Source: VRUE01 sp963705635
GTDB lineage: Bacteria > Actinomycetota > Thermoleophilia > Solirubrobacterales > 70-9
DNA length: 64,000 nucleotides
Reading direction: 5' to 3'
NCBI GenBank assembly: GCA_963705635.1
Contig: CAVPKH010000003.1
Coordinates: 496,001-560,000, forward strand
The notes below the pieces were generated by a model that worked only from the letters and a program-made list of their open reading frames with translations, had not been told where the DNA came from and did not search any database. Within the stretch, counting starts at the first letter, position 1. Each line of letters begins with the position of its first letter. This document shows positions 43,229 to 51,924 of the stretch, one piece after another. Both the position numbers and the translations under genes were made by a program.

Positions 43229-44620
43229 ATGGGCTCACGGTCACGAGGGGGGATCGCCGGCATCTTTCTCGCGGTCTGCGCGTTCTGCCTACTGGGCGTT
43301 GCGCTAACCGCGGGGAGCACGAACACAAAGCAGCGCCCGCACCTCGACGGCGCCGCCATCGCCAGGCACGAGCTGTTGGTCCGCCCCCGCCACCCACGGG
43401 TCGAGGGCCACAGAGCGCTGAGCTCTCACCGCCGCCTGGCCCGAGCCGCTCGGTCATTGGCCCGCGCCCGCCCAGCCACCGGGGCCACGAGGGTCGATGC
43501 TGCCGTCACCGTCGGCAAGCCAAGGAGCCCTCGGGGGACCGCGCCGCCGGTCCACACGACCGCTCCTCGGCCGACGCTCCCCGGCGCGACGATTCCGACC
43601 AAGCCCGCCGCGGGCCCGGCGCCGGTCCAACCACCGGCGGCGGCAGCCGTTCCCTCGGCGCTTTACTGGGGCGCCTCGATCGGCAACCAGCTAACCGGTG
43701 TGCAGGCGCCCTGGGACATGGGGGCGGTCACCCGTTTCGAGCAGATCGCCGGCAAGCAGGTCTCGCTGATCAATTTCTTTTCGCCCTTTTCCAACTGCGC
43801 TTCCTCGCCCTGCTCGTTCTACAAGTTCCCGCCGGGGCCGATGGAAAAGATCCGCGAATACGGCGCCATCCCGGTCTTCAGCTGGAGCTCGCAATCGATT
43901 CCCTCCAGCCTCAACGAGCCCGATTTCCAGCTCGCCGACGTGATCGCCGGCGCCTACGACTCCTACATCCGCGAATTCGCCGAAGACGCGCGTGACTGGG
44001 GGCATCCCTTCTTCCTGCGCTTCAACTGGGAGATGAACGGGCGCTGGTTCCCCTGGTCGGAGGGCGTCAACGGCAACCAGCCGGGCGAGTTCGTCGCCGC
44101 CTGGCGCCACGTGCACGACATCTTCACCGCGGTGGGCGCCGACAACGTCACCTGGGTCTGGTGCCCGAACGTCGACCCAGACGGGATCTTCGCCAACCTC
44201 GCCGACCTCTATCCCGGCGACGCCTACGTCGACTGGACCGGGCTCGACGGCTACAACTGGGGGCTCAACCCGGCCAACCCAGATCGCTGGCGCAGCTTCA
44301 ACGATCTCTACAGCACCACCTACCAGCGGGTCGCCGATGCGATCGCCCCCGACAAGCCGCTGCTGATCGGAGAGATCGGCTCGACCGAGCAGGGCGGCTC
44401 GAAGGCGAACTGGATCGACGAAGCGCTGACCGCGATCCCGATCCACTACCCAAAGATCCGCGGCTTGCTTTGGTTCGACACCTACGACAGCGGCATGGAC
44501 TGGCCGATCGAGACTTCGGCGAGCTCGGCCGGAGCGTTTGCCCAGGCGATTCAAAGCCCGGCCTACGTCACCGAAGGGGACCCCGAAACGAGTGAAGGAC
44601 CGATCGCGCCGCCAGAATGA
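43229..44620 (+). CDS. Secreted GH26-like glycoside hydrolase (array member 3)
   Basis: 463 residues. ATG 43229 follows a GGAGAGGA site. The N-terminal hydrophobic segment (IAGIFLAVCAFCLLGVALTAG) is a signal peptide or membrane anchor. A basic and then Pro/Ala spacer (to about 145) leads to the barrel at LYWGASIGNQLTG. Catalytic candidates are Glu268 (FNWEMNGRWFPW) and Glu382 (LLIGEIGSTEQGG). Closest in linker style to member 1. Confidence 0.87.
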   Translation: MGSRSRGGIAGIFLAVCAFCLLGVALTAGSTNTKQRPHLDGAAIARHELLVRPRHPRVEGHRALSSHRRLARAARSLARARPATGATRVDAAVTVGKPRSPRGTAPPVHTTAPRPTLPGATIPTKPAAGPAPVQPPAAAAVPSALYWGASIGNQLTGVQAPWDMGAVTRFEQIAGKQVSLINFFSPFSNCASSPCSFYKFPPGPMEKIREYGAIPVFSWSSQSIPSSLNEPDFQLADVIAGAYDSYIREFAEDARDWGHPFFLRFNWEMNGRWFPWSEGVNGNQPGEFVAAWRHVHDIFTAVGADNVTWVWCPNVDPDGIFANLADLYPGDAYVDWTGLDGYNWGLNPANPDRWRSFNDLYSTTYQRVADAIAPDKPLLIGEIGSTEQGGSKANWIDEALTAIPIHYPKIRGLLWFDTYDSGMDWPIETSASSAGAFAQAIQSPAYVTEGDPETSEGPIAPPE

Positions 44621-44696
44621 TCTTTGGCGGAATTCGGTCGGGGCAACCGGTGCCCGTGCCTAAACTCTCCCGGCCTTGCGGCCGATGGAGATGAGA

Positions 44697-45806
44697 ATGC
44701 GAATCCGACGAATCAGCTTCAACCCGGCGGTGGCACTGCTGGCGCTCGCCACCACGCTGCTCCTCGCCTTGCCTGCAACCACTCCGGCGGCAAAGCACCA
44801 TCGCCATCCGGCGGCGGAGAAGAAGCAGCGGCCGCTCTACTGGGGCGCCTGGATCGGCGACCAGCTGACCGGCGAAGAGCCGCCCTGGGACATGTCGGCG
44901 ATCTCGCGATTCGAAGGGCTGGTCGGCAAGGGCCTGTCCCTCGTCGCGCTCGGGTCTCCGTTCGCCGATTGCACCTCATCTCCCTGCAAGTTCTACGAAT
45001 TCCCCACGGCGGCGATGAACAACGTCCACAACTACGGCGCGATCCCCTTCTTCAACTGGGCCTCGCAGGCGACCTCGTCCGATCCCGCCGGCGCCACGGT
45101 GATGCCGGACTTCCAGCTCGCCGACGTGATCGCCGGCACCTACGATTCCTACATCCGCGAATTCGCCGAAGGCGCTCGCGACTGGGGACACCCCTTCTTC
45201 CTCCGCTTCAACTGGGAGATGAACGGCAACTGGTTCCCCTGGTCGGAGAGCGTCAACGAAAACAACCCCGGCGAGTACGTCGCCGCCTGGCGCCACGTGC
45301 ACGACATCTTCAGCGCGGTCGGCGCCACCAACGCGACCTGGGCCTGGTGCCCCTACGCCGAGGTCGACCGCCACTTCGCCCCCCTTGCCCCGCTCTACCC
45401 CGGCGACGAATACGTCGACTGGACCTGCATGGACGGGTTCAACTGGGGCAGCAACCCGACCAACCCGCATAGCTGGAAGGGCTTCAAAGAAATCTTCGGC
45501 CCGACCTACCGCACGCTGACCAAGCAGATAGCGCCGGGCAAGCCGGTCGTGCTCGCCGAGATGGCCTCGACCGGCCACGGACGCGCCAAGGCCGACTGGA
45601 TCCGGGACATGTTCGAGGAACTGCGGACCAACTTCCGGCGCATCCGCGGTCTAATCTGGTTCGACCAAGTCGACCGCGGGGTCGATTGGCCGCTGGAGAC
45701 TTCGCCAAAGGCCGCTCGCGCTTTCGCCAGGGGAATCGCCAAACGAGGGTTCAAGCCCAATGGCCAGGCGGCAGTCGTGGCGAGCCCGATCCGGCCCCCC
45801 GGTTGA
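44697..45806 (+). CDS. Secreted GH26-like glycoside hydrolase (array member 4)
   Basis: 369 residues from ATG 44697, chosen over ATGs at 44685 and 44691 because GGAG lies 6 bases upstream. Signal peptide VALLALATTLLLALPATTPA, then only a short basic linker before LYWGAWIGDQLTG. Catalytic candidates are Glu174 (FNWEMNGNWFPW) and Glu288 (VLAEMASTGHG). The region after the WVWCP position is changed to WAWCPYAEVDRHF, so substrate contacts may differ from members 1-3. Confidence 0.87.
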   Translation: MRIRRISFNPAVALLALATTLLLALPATTPAAKHHRHPAAEKKQRPLYWGAWIGDQLTGEEPPWDMSAISRFEGLVGKGLSLVALGSPFADCTSSPCKFYEFPTAAMNNVHNYGAIPFFNWASQATSSDPAGATVMPDFQLADVIAGTYDSYIREFAEGARDWGHPFFLRFNWEMNGNWFPWSESVNENNPGEYVAAWRHVHDIFSAVGATNATWAWCPYAEVDRHFAPLAPLYPGDEYVDWTCMDGFNWGSNPTNPHSWKGFKEIFGPTYRTLTKQIAPGKPVVLAEMASTGHGRAKADWIRDMFEELRTNFRRIRGLIWFDQVDRGVDWPLETSPKAARAFARGIAKRGFKPNGQAAVVASPIRPPG

Positions 45807-45850
45807 TCCACGTAGAAGCATTGCCCCGTACCAGGGGTTAGATATTGCAT

Positions 45851-46906
45851 ATGAAACGCTCAGCCGTCCCTTTCTGCCTGGTGCTGGTCGCCCTCTGCCT
45901 CGGCGTCGCCGCGCCCGCGCAGGCGAAGCCGCCACCGCGGCCGCTCTACTGGGGCGCCCAGATCGGCGATCAGCTGACCGGCGAAGCGGCCCCCTGGGAC
46001 ATGCATGCCCTCTCCCTCTTCGAGCAGACCGCTCAAAAGCCGCTCTCCCTGGTCTCCTTCGCCTCGCCCTTTGCCGAATGCCCTGGCGCGCAGTGCACCT
46101 TCATCAACTTCCCGCTGACGCCGATGGAAAACGCCCGCGAATACGGCGCCATCCCCTTCTTCAGCTGGAGCTCCTCGGCGACGCCCGAAGACTCCCACCA
46201 GCACTACTTCCGCCTTGCCAACATCAACAACGGCACGCTTGACCCCTACATCCGCCAGTTCGCCGAAGCAGCCAAGAGCTGGGGGCACCCGTTCTTCCTG
46301 CGCTTCGACTGGGAGATGAACGGCTTCTGGTTCCCTTGGTCCGAAGGCGTCAACGGCAACAAGTCGGGCGAATACGTCACCGCCTGGCGCCACGTCCACG
46401 ACATCTTCAGCGCGGTCGGCGCGACCAACGCAACCTGGGTCTGGTGCCCCAACGTCGACTTCACCCGCAAGCTGATTCCGCTCAACAAGGTCTACCCAGG
46501 GTCGGCCTACGTTGACTGGACCTGCCTCGACGGCTTCAACTGGGGCAAGCGCACCGACTCGGCCGGCTGGCAGGGCTTCAACCAGGTCTTCCGCGAAACC
46601 TACAAGCGGGTGCTGAAGATCGCTCCGCACAAGCCGATGGTCCTCGGCGAGGTCGCCTCAAACGAGATCGGCGGCTCCAAGTCGGCCTGGATCAAGCACA
46701 TGCTCAAGGTCGTGCCCAAGAACTACCGCAAGGTCCGCGCCCTGATCTGGTTCGACGTCAAGGACCGCAACACCCACTGGCCGCTGGAGAGCTCGAGCAA
46801 GGCCGCCAACGCCTTTGCCAAGGGAATCCAGCGCACGGTCTACCGACCAAACGAATTCGGCGACATCGCGACCGACAGCCCGATTTCGCCACCTCACTGG
46901 CCCTAG
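45851..46906 (+). CDS. Secreted GH26-like glycoside hydrolase (array member 5)
   Basis: 351 residues from ATG 45851 in an AT-rich start region (TTAGATATTGCAT). Signal peptide VPFCLVLVALCLGVAAPAQA, then the barrel almost at once (LYWGAQIGDQLTG). Catalytic candidates are Glu155 (FDWEMNGFWFPW) and Glu267 (VLGEVASNEIGG). It is the most divergent member (FDWEM for FNWEM, NINNGTLDPYIRQF in place of VIAGTYDSYIREF), with no shared upstream motif. It ends 18 bases before structured repeat 1a. Confidence 0.87.
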   Translation: MKRSAVPFCLVLVALCLGVAAPAQAKPPPRPLYWGAQIGDQLTGEAAPWDMHALSLFEQTAQKPLSLVSFASPFAECPGAQCTFINFPLTPMENAREYGAIPFFSWSSSATPEDSHQHYFRLANINNGTLDPYIRQFAEAAKSWGHPFFLRFDWEMNGFWFPWSEGVNGNKSGEYVTAWRHVHDIFSAVGATNATWVWCPNVDFTRKLIPLNKVYPGSAYVDWTCLDGFNWGKRTDSAGWQGFNQVFRETYKRVLKIAPHKPMVLGEVASNEIGGSKSAWIKHMLKVVPKNYRKVRALIWFDVKDRNTHWPLESSSKAANAFAKGIQRTVYRPNEFGDIATDSPISPPHWP

Positions 46907-46924
46907 CGATCCGCGGCGGGTGTG

Positions 46925-47068
46925 GGGGATGCTGGTGCCCCTCTCCGGGAATTGACACCCCACGGCCTGCGGCCGTGGGGTGAATTTGGAGCGCGGCTGC
47001 GCCGCGCAGGAACCGGATTGCATTTCCGCCGCTTCGCGACATTCCCGGAGAGGGGCACCAGCATCCCC
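46925..47068 (+). repeat. Structured repeat, copy 1a (plus orientation)
   Basis: Perfect 28-bp outer arms (46925-46952 and 47041-47068) enclose an 88-base core. Core order: TGACACCCC, a 12-bp hairpin with loop TGC closing as GGGGTGAAT, then GGAGCGCGGC-TGC-GCCGCGC hairpin, then GATTGCAT and CGCCGCTTCGCGAC. The core recurs at 47306-47392 (inverted), 55130-55214 and 55425-55514 (inverted). The outer arms do not recur. Confidence 0.92.
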
Positions 47069-47282
47069 ACTCAAAACACATCGAGCTCGAAGCTCCGATA
47101 CGAAGCGCCTCACGGGCTGGAAGTTCGGATAGCCGGCTTGAAGCTCCTACAAGCTCAGATGCCTCGCCAGCCTTGCGCAGCCTTGAGCAACTTAGCGACG
47201 AGCGCTAGCAGCGCCTCATGAGGAAGCTTGGGAACCTCAGCAGCGCTTCGCAGCTTGGACTTACCGGAGACTGTCGAGAGGA
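47069..47282. other. Spacer between inverted copies 1a and 1b
   Basis: 214 bases without a convincing ORF, less GC-rich than the genome and full of short GAAGCTC/GAGCTC/AAGCTT-like words that can pair with each other. It shares an AGCCTTGA(A)GCAA segment and TTCGCAGC with the spacer of the second pair at 55238. Function unknown. Confidence 0.6.
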
Positions 47283-47415
47283 GCCTGGCCGGTCTCCAGG
47301 CGAATGTCGCGAAGCGGCGATATGCAATCTGTCTATTGCGCGGCGCAGCCGCGCTCCTCATTCACCCCAGGAGCAAAGCTCCTGGGGTGTCAATTCGCCT
47401 GGAGACCGGCCAGGC
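47283..47415 (-). repeat. Structured repeat, copy 1b (minus orientation)
   Basis: Perfect 23-bp outer arms (47283-47305, 47393-47415), unrelated in sequence to those of copy 1a, enclose the same core read on the minus strand. The first inner stem is changed on both sides (AGGAGC with GCTCCT in place of ACGGCC with GGCCGT), keeping pairing. The second inner stem and the CGCCGCTTCGCGAC end are conserved. It ends 4 bases before the pckG stop codon. Confidence 0.92.
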
Positions 47416-47419
47416 TTCT

Positions 47420-49228
47420 CTACGCCAGGCGCTGTTCGAGCGCCTCAAGCTGCGCAGCGAGCTGCGCCGGCAGCTTGTCGCCGAAGCTGGCCAGGTGCTG
47501 CTTGATCTGCGGCAGCTGCTGGCGCACCAGGTCCTCGTCGACAGAGAGCAGCTCCTGCATCGCCCCCTCGGAGACGTTGAGGCCCTCGGTGTTGATTGCG
47601 CCCTCCGTCGGGAGCAGGCCGATCGGGGTCTCCACCGCCTCTGCCGTGCCCTCGCAGCGGCGGAAGACCCACTCGAGCACGCGGCTGTTCTCGCCGAAGC
47701 CGGGCCAGAGGAACTTGCCGTCGGCGTCCTTGCGGAACCAGTTGACGTAGAAGACCCGCGGCAGCTCGGCGCCCTCGCGTTCGCCGGCCTTGAGCCAGTG
47801 GGCGAAGTAATCGGCCATGTTGTAGCCGCAGAAGGGCAGCATCGCCATCGGGTCGAAGCGCAGTTCGCCGACGTTGCCGGCGGCGGCGGCGGTCTTCTCC
47901 GAGGACATCGTCGCGCCGAGGAAGACGCCGTGCTCCCAATCGAAGGCCTCGTGGACCAGGGGCACGACGCTGGCGCGGCGGCCGCCAAAGAGGAAGGCGT
48001 CGATCGGCACGCCGGCCGGGTCCTCCCACTCGGGCGCAGCGGTCGGGCACTGCGACGCCGGCGTCGTGAAGCGGGCGTTTGGGTGCGCTGAAGGCGTCTC
48101 GGAATCCGGCGTCCAGTCGTTGCCGTGCCAGTCGATCAGGTGCTCGGGCGGCTCTGAGGTCATGCCCTCCCACCAGACGTCGCCATCGTCGGTCTTGGCG
48201 CAGTTGGTGAAGATCGAGTTGCTCTCGATCGTCCGCATCGCGTTGGGGTTGGTGCTCTCGCCGGTGCCCGGCGCGACGCCGAAGAAGCCGGCCTCGGGGT
48301 TGACCGCGTAGAGGCGGCCGTCAGCGCCGAACTTCATCCAGGCGATGTCGTCGCCGACCGTCTCGACCTTCCAGCCGGGCAGGGTCGGGATCAGCATCGC
48401 CAGGTTGGTCTTGCCGCAGGCCGACGGGAAGGCGCCGGTGACGTACTTGACGCCGCCCTCGGGCGAGGTCAGCTTGAGGATCAGCATGTGCTCGGCCAGC
48501 CAGCCCTCGTCGCGGGCCATCGCCGAGGCGATCCGCAGCGCGAAGCACTTCTTGCCGAGCAGGGCGTTGCCGCCGTAGCCGGAGCCGAAGGACCAGATTT
48601 CGCGCGTCTCGGGGTAATGGACGATGTACTTGTTGTCCCCGTTGCAGGGCCAGGGGACGTCTTCGACGCCGCCGGTCAGCGGCATGCCGACCGAGTGGAC
48701 GCAGGGGACGAACTCGCCGTCGGCGCCGAGCACGTCGAGGGCGGCCTTGCCCATCCGGGTCATGATCCGCATCGAGACGGCGACGTAGGGCGAGTCGGTC
48801 AGCTGCACGCCGATGTGGGCGATCGGCGAGCCCAGCGGGCCCATCGAGAAGGGAACGACGTACATCGTGCGACCGGCCATGCAGCCCTCGAAGAGGCCGT
48901 TGAGGGTCTCGCGCATCGCGGCGGGGTCGCACCAGTTGTTGGTCGGGCCAGCGTCGGCCTCGTCCTCGGAGCAGATGAAGGTGCGGTCTTCGACCCGCGC
49001 CACGTCGGCGGGATCGGAGAGGGCGAGGTAGGAGTTGGGGCGCTTGGCGTCGGAGAGACGCTCGAAGGTGCCCGCGTCGATCAGGGTCTGGGCGAGGGAG
49101 TCGTACTCCTCCGCCGAGCCGTCGCACCAGTGAATGGCGTCCGGCTGGGTCAAATCGGCGATCTCCCCGACCCAGTCGAGGAGCTTTGCGTGCGTGGTCG
49201 GCGCTGCGGCCGCAATGGTTTGGCTCAT
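47420..49228 (-). CDS. pckG: Phosphoenolpyruvate carboxykinase (GTP)
   Basis: 602 residues from ATG 49228; ATG 49246 is also in frame but overlaps the upstream gene. Full-length GTP-type PEPCK with MYVVPFSMGPLGSPIAHIGV, P-loop FPSACGKTNLAML with the hyper-reactive cysteine, the kinase-2 region VGDDIAWMKF, NPEAGFFGVAPGTG and FGGRRASVVPLVHEAFDWEH in parts. It converts oxaloacetate to PEP, the entry to gluconeogenesis, and fits a cell living on acetyl-CoA-yielding substrates as the neighbouring pathways suggest. Structured repeat 1b lies immediately after its stop. Confidence 0.97.
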   Translation of the reverse strand: MSQTIAAAAPTTHAKLLDWVGEIADLTQPDAIHWCDGSAEEYDSLAQTLIDAGTFERLSDAKRPNSYLALSDPADVARVEDRTFICSEDEADAGPTNNWCDPAAMRETLNGLFEGCMAGRTMYVVPFSMGPLGSPIAHIGVQLTDSPYVAVSMRIMTRMGKAALDVLGADGEFVPCVHSVGMPLTGGVEDVPWPCNGDNKYIVHYPETREIWSFGSGYGGNALLGKKCFALRIASAMARDEGWLAEHMLILKLTSPEGGVKYVTGAFPSACGKTNLAMLIPTLPGWKVETVGDDIAWMKFGADGRLYAVNPEAGFFGVAPGTGESTNPNAMRTIESNSIFTNCAKTDDGDVWWEGMTSEPPEHLIDWHGNDWTPDSETPSAHPNARFTTPASQCPTAAPEWEDPAGVPIDAFLFGGRRASVVPLVHEAFDWEHGVFLGATMSSEKTAAAAGNVGELRFDPMAMLPFCGYNMADYFAHWLKAGEREGAELPRVFYVNWFRKDADGKFLWPGFGENSRVLEWVFRRCEGTAEAVETPIGLLPTEGAINTEGLNVSEGAMQELLSVDEDLVRQQLPQIKQHLASFGDKLPAQLAAQLEALEQRLA

Positions 49229-49238
49229 TTTTGGGACT

Positions 49239-49544
49239 CTATTCATTGGATCCGCTGAGTTTGATCACGCTCACGTCAGCGTCCGAGTTGAGGATTTTCA
49301 ACGTCGCTGTCTCTTCCTTGCCCTTGGACAGCTTCACACTGCAAGTAAACGTCGCACCGGCCTCAACCTTTTGGTCGGATGGACAATCGACCGAGACAAC
49401 CTTCTCTTCCAGCGAATTCGAGAGGTTCGCTTTGAGCGTGTCCTCGATCTTGGCCGTGTCGATCACAGCGTCGCCGCAGCCCACGGCAAACGCCAAGATC
49501 ACGACCAGCCCAAGCAATAGGCCCGAGCGCTTGAAGAAGCTCAT
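49239..49544 (-). CDS. DUF4333-like lipoprotein
   Basis: 101 residues from ATG 49544. The signal peptide SGLLLGLVVILAFAVGCGD has a lipobox-like AVGC, so the mature protein should start at a lipidated cysteine. The domain that follows (VVSVDCPSDQKVEAGATFTC, then SVKLSKGKEETATLKI) matches DUF4333, a small beta domain with one disulfide common in actinobacterial lipoproteins. Function unknown. It ends 10 bases before the pckG start and could be cotranscribed with it. Confidence 0.85.
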   Translation of the reverse strand: MSFFKRSGLLLGLVVILAFAVGCGDAVIDTAKIEDTLKANLSNSLEEKVVSVDCPSDQKVEAGATFTCSVKLSKGKEETATLKILNSDADVSVIKLSGSNE

Positions 49545-49585
49545 CCCTCTCCCTTTCAACGGGGTCACCAGCTGAAGTATCCCAA

Positions 49586-49697
49586 GAGAGGCCGCGGCGC
49601 CCCTCCCGGCGGCTTGTACTTTTTCGTCGATCCAGCCACGGCCAGCCGCCAGCGCCGCACCGAAAAAGTTGAGCCGGGAGGGGCGCCGCGGCCTCTC
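49586..49697. repeat. Large inverted repeat in the divergent intergenic region
   Basis: Perfect 25-bp GC-rich arms (49586-49610, 49673-49697) and, inside them, a second perfect 9-bp AT-rich pair (ACTTTTTCG at 49618-49626; its complement at 49661-49669). The 34-base centre is unpaired or weakly paired. It fills most of the 186 bases between the lipoprotein and the CoA-ligase gene. Its inner sequence does not match the structured repeat at 46925, although the scale is similar. Confidence 0.85.
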
Positions 49698-49730
49698 CGG
49701 CCGCTCGTTGGATAGGGTTCCCCGCCGCTG

Positions 49731-50948
49731 ATGAGGTTCTTCGAGTACGAGGCAAGAAAGATCGTCGAGCTGGCGGGGATTCCCGTCACGCAATACGGCT
49801 TCTGCACGACCGCCGAGCAGGCGCGCAAGGCCGCCGAGGAGATCGGCGGGCCGGTGGTGATCAAGTCGCAGGTGCTGAGCGGCGGGCGGATGAAGGCCGG
49901 CGGGGTCAAGTTCGCCGATACGCCGGATGAAGCCGCCGCCTACGCCGAGGACATCCTCAAGCTGGAGATCAACGGCCACATGCCGCGCGGCGTCCTCGTC
50001 GACCCCAAAGCCGAGGTCAAGCAGGAGTACTACGCCAGCGTCGTCTGGGACGGCACCGCGAAGCGGCCGTTGATGCTGTTCAGCGACATGGGCGGCATCG
50101 ACATCGAGGAGGTCGCCGAGGCCCACCCCGACCACGTCGGCCGCGGCCACGTCACCAACCTGATGCCGATCCCCGACTTCGAGGCCAAGCAGGTGATCGC
50201 CGCGACCGGGGTGACCGGCTCGCAGCTCAACCGGGCGACGCCGATCCTGGCCAAGCTCGCCCGCCTCTTCCGCGACAACGACATGACCCTGGCGGAGATC
50301 AACCCGCTGGCCGAGCTCAGCGACGGCAGCTTCGTCGCCCTCGACGCCCACATGGAGATGGAGGCCGAGGCGGTCGGCCGACAAAAAAAGCTGCTGCGGG
50401 TGGCGCTGCAGATTGCCGAGGAGGACACCCGCGAGACCTACGAGCCCTCCGACTTCGAGCGCCACGTCGCCGCGATCGACGCCGCCGACCACCGCGGCGT
50501 GATCCAGGGCAAGGACCACGGCTTCGAGGGCAACCTCGGCCTCGTGATCGGCGCCGGCGGCGGCTCGCTGACCTTGACGGACGCCGTGCGCAGCCAGGGC
50601 GGCAAGCCCGCCAACTACTCCGAGATCGGCGGCAACCCCTCAGTAGCCAAGGCCTGCGGCCTGGCCAAGGAGGTGCTCGAAAAGGACGGCGTCGAGAAGA
50701 TCGCGGTGATGATGTCGATCGTCTCCAACACGCGCGTCGACATCGTCGCCCGCGGCGTGATCAAGGCCTGCCTCGAGCTCGGCAAGGACCCCGGCGAGAC
50801 GATCGCGATCTTCCGCATCCCCGGCGCCTGGGAGGACGAGGGCTTCAAGATCCTCGAGCGCTACGGGGTCGAGTACTGCGACCGCTCGGTCTCGATGTGG
50901 GAGGCAGCCGGCCGCGCCGTCGCCAAGATCCAGGGAGCGTCGGCATGA
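49731..50948 (+). CDS. Succinyl-CoA synthetase beta-like subunit (ATP-grasp CoA ligase)
   Basis: 405 residues. N-terminal ATP-grasp (FEYEARKIVELAGIPVTQYG, PVVIKSQVLSGGRMKAGGVK) and C-terminal ligase domain (LGLVIGAGGGSLTLTDAVRS, GGKPANYSEIGGNPS, GVIKACLELGK). The metal-site sequence MTLAEINPLAEL is intact. Succinyl-CoA synthetase is the default reading; malate-CoA ligase (MtkA) and citryl-CoA synthetase share this architecture. It pairs with the alpha-like gene at 51007, and a ferredoxin follows, which is not standard for sucCD. Confidence 0.85.
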   Translation: MRFFEYEARKIVELAGIPVTQYGFCTTAEQARKAAEEIGGPVVIKSQVLSGGRMKAGGVKFADTPDEAAAYAEDILKLEINGHMPRGVLVDPKAEVKQEYYASVVWDGTAKRPLMLFSDMGGIDIEEVAEAHPDHVGRGHVTNLMPIPDFEAKQVIAATGVTGSQLNRATPILAKLARLFRDNDMTLAEINPLAELSDGSFVALDAHMEMEAEAVGRQKKLLRVALQIAEEDTRETYEPSDFERHVAAIDAADHRGVIQGKDHGFEGNLGLVIGAGGGSLTLTDAVRSQGGKPANYSEIGGNPSVAKACGLAKEVLEKDGVEKIAVMMSIVSNTRVDIVARGVIKACLELGKDPGETIAIFRIPGAWEDEGFKILERYGVEYCDRSVSMWEAAGRAVAKIQGASA

Positions 50949-50954
50949 TGGGGC

Positions 50955-50995
50955 TTGGCGACTTTCCCGTCTATTTGACGGATAACTCGCCAAGG
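50955..50995 (+). promoter_or_regulatory. Nested hairpin between the two CoA-ligase genes
   Basis: CTTGGCGA (50955-50962) pairs with TCGCCAAG (50988-50995), and inside it CCGTC pairs with GACGG around TATTT. A G-rich ribosome-binding site and ATG 51007 follow directly. It may set the ratio of the two subunits or be a small repeat. Confidence 0.4.
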
Positions 50996-51006
50996 GGGGC
51001 GCGTCG

Positions 51007-51924
51007 ATGAGCATCCTGCTCTCCAAAGAGACCACCTTCATCGTCCAGGGGATCACCGGGCGCGAGGCGGTCAACCTGACCCGCGAGTGCCTCGACTACG
51101 GCTCCAAGGTCGTCGGCGGCGTCACCCCCGGCCGCAAGGGCCGCGAGGTGCACGGCGTGCCGGTCTTCGACACCGTCGCCCAGGCGGTCGAGAACCACGG
51201 CGGCCCGATCGACGGCTCGGTCGTCACCGTCCCCCCCGCCTTCACCAAGGACGCCGTCTTCGAGGCGATCCTCAACGGGATCAAGCTGATCGTGATCGTC
51301 ACCGAGCGCATCCCGCGCCGCGACGTCGCCCAGATGGTCGAGCTGGCCAACATCGAGGGCGCCCGCATCATCGGCCCCAACTGCCTCGGCCTGATCGTCC
51401 CCGAGGTCTGCAAGATGGGCGGCATCGGCGGCCCGGCAAAGGACGCCGCCAAGGCCTACGCGCCCGGCCCGGTCGGCGTGATGAGCCGCTCCGGTGGCAT
51501 GACCACCGAGATCTCCTCTTCCCTGACCCAGGCTGGCCTGGGCGTGTCCACCGCGGTCTCGATCGGCGGCGACGCGATCATCGGCTCCACCTACGCCGAG
51601 CTGATGCCCTACTTCGAGGCCGACGAGCAGACGCAGGCGATCGTGATCTACACCGAGCCCGGTGGCCGCATGGAGGCGCAGCTCTCCGAGTGGGTCAAGG
51701 AGAACGACTCGCGCCTGCCGATCGTCGCCTTCATGGCCGGCAAGTTCATGGACGACGAGGAGATGAAGGGGATGAGCTTCGGCCACGCCGGCACGATCGT
51801 CGAGGGCGTCGAGGACACGGCGACGGAGAAGATCGCCCGCCTTGAAGCGGCCGGGATCCGCGTCGTCGAGCGGATCGACGAGATCCCCAACGTGGTCAAG
51901 CAGAAGCTGGGAGTGACCGCCTGA
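51007..51924 (+). CDS. Succinyl-CoA synthetase alpha-like subunit
   Basis: 305 residues. CoA-binding Rossmann domain: TTFIVQGITGREAVNLTREC, KVVGGVTPGRKGREVHGVPV, IEGARIIGPNCLGLIVP. Ligase domain: VGVMSRSGGMTTEISSSLTQ, GLGVSTAVSIGGDAIIGSTY, and the phosphohistidine in MSFGHAGTIVEG. Before that histidine the family's short AGKxxP turn is replaced by AGKFMDDEEMKG, a local insertion. Partner of the preceding beta-like subunit. It shares one base of its stop with the next start (TGATG). Confidence 0.87.
   Translation: MSILLSKETTFIVQGITGREAVNLTRECLDYGSKVVGGVTPGRKGREVHGVPVFDTVAQAVENHGGPIDGSVVTVPPAFTKDAVFEAILNGIKLIVIVTERIPRRDVAQMVELANIEGARIIGPNCLGLIVPEVCKMGGIGGPAKDAAKAYAPGPVGVMSRSGGMTTEISSSLTQAGLGVSTAVSIGGDAIIGSTYAELMPYFEADEQTQAIVIYTEPGGRMEAQLSEWVKENDSRLPIVAFMAGKFMDDEEMKGMSFGHAGTIVEGVEDTATEKIARLEAAGIRVVERIDEIPNVVKQKLGVTA

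Noticed and set aside
46925..47415. CRISPR array or attC-type integron sites for the repeated structured elements
   Set aside because: Copies are few, oriented in opposite directions and 130-150 bases long, with no regular spacers, and no cas or integrase gene is in the window.
46925..47415. Retron non-coding RNA (because of long outer inverted repeats)
   Set aside because: There is no reverse transcriptase gene in the window, and four copies in inverted pairs do not fit retron organisation.
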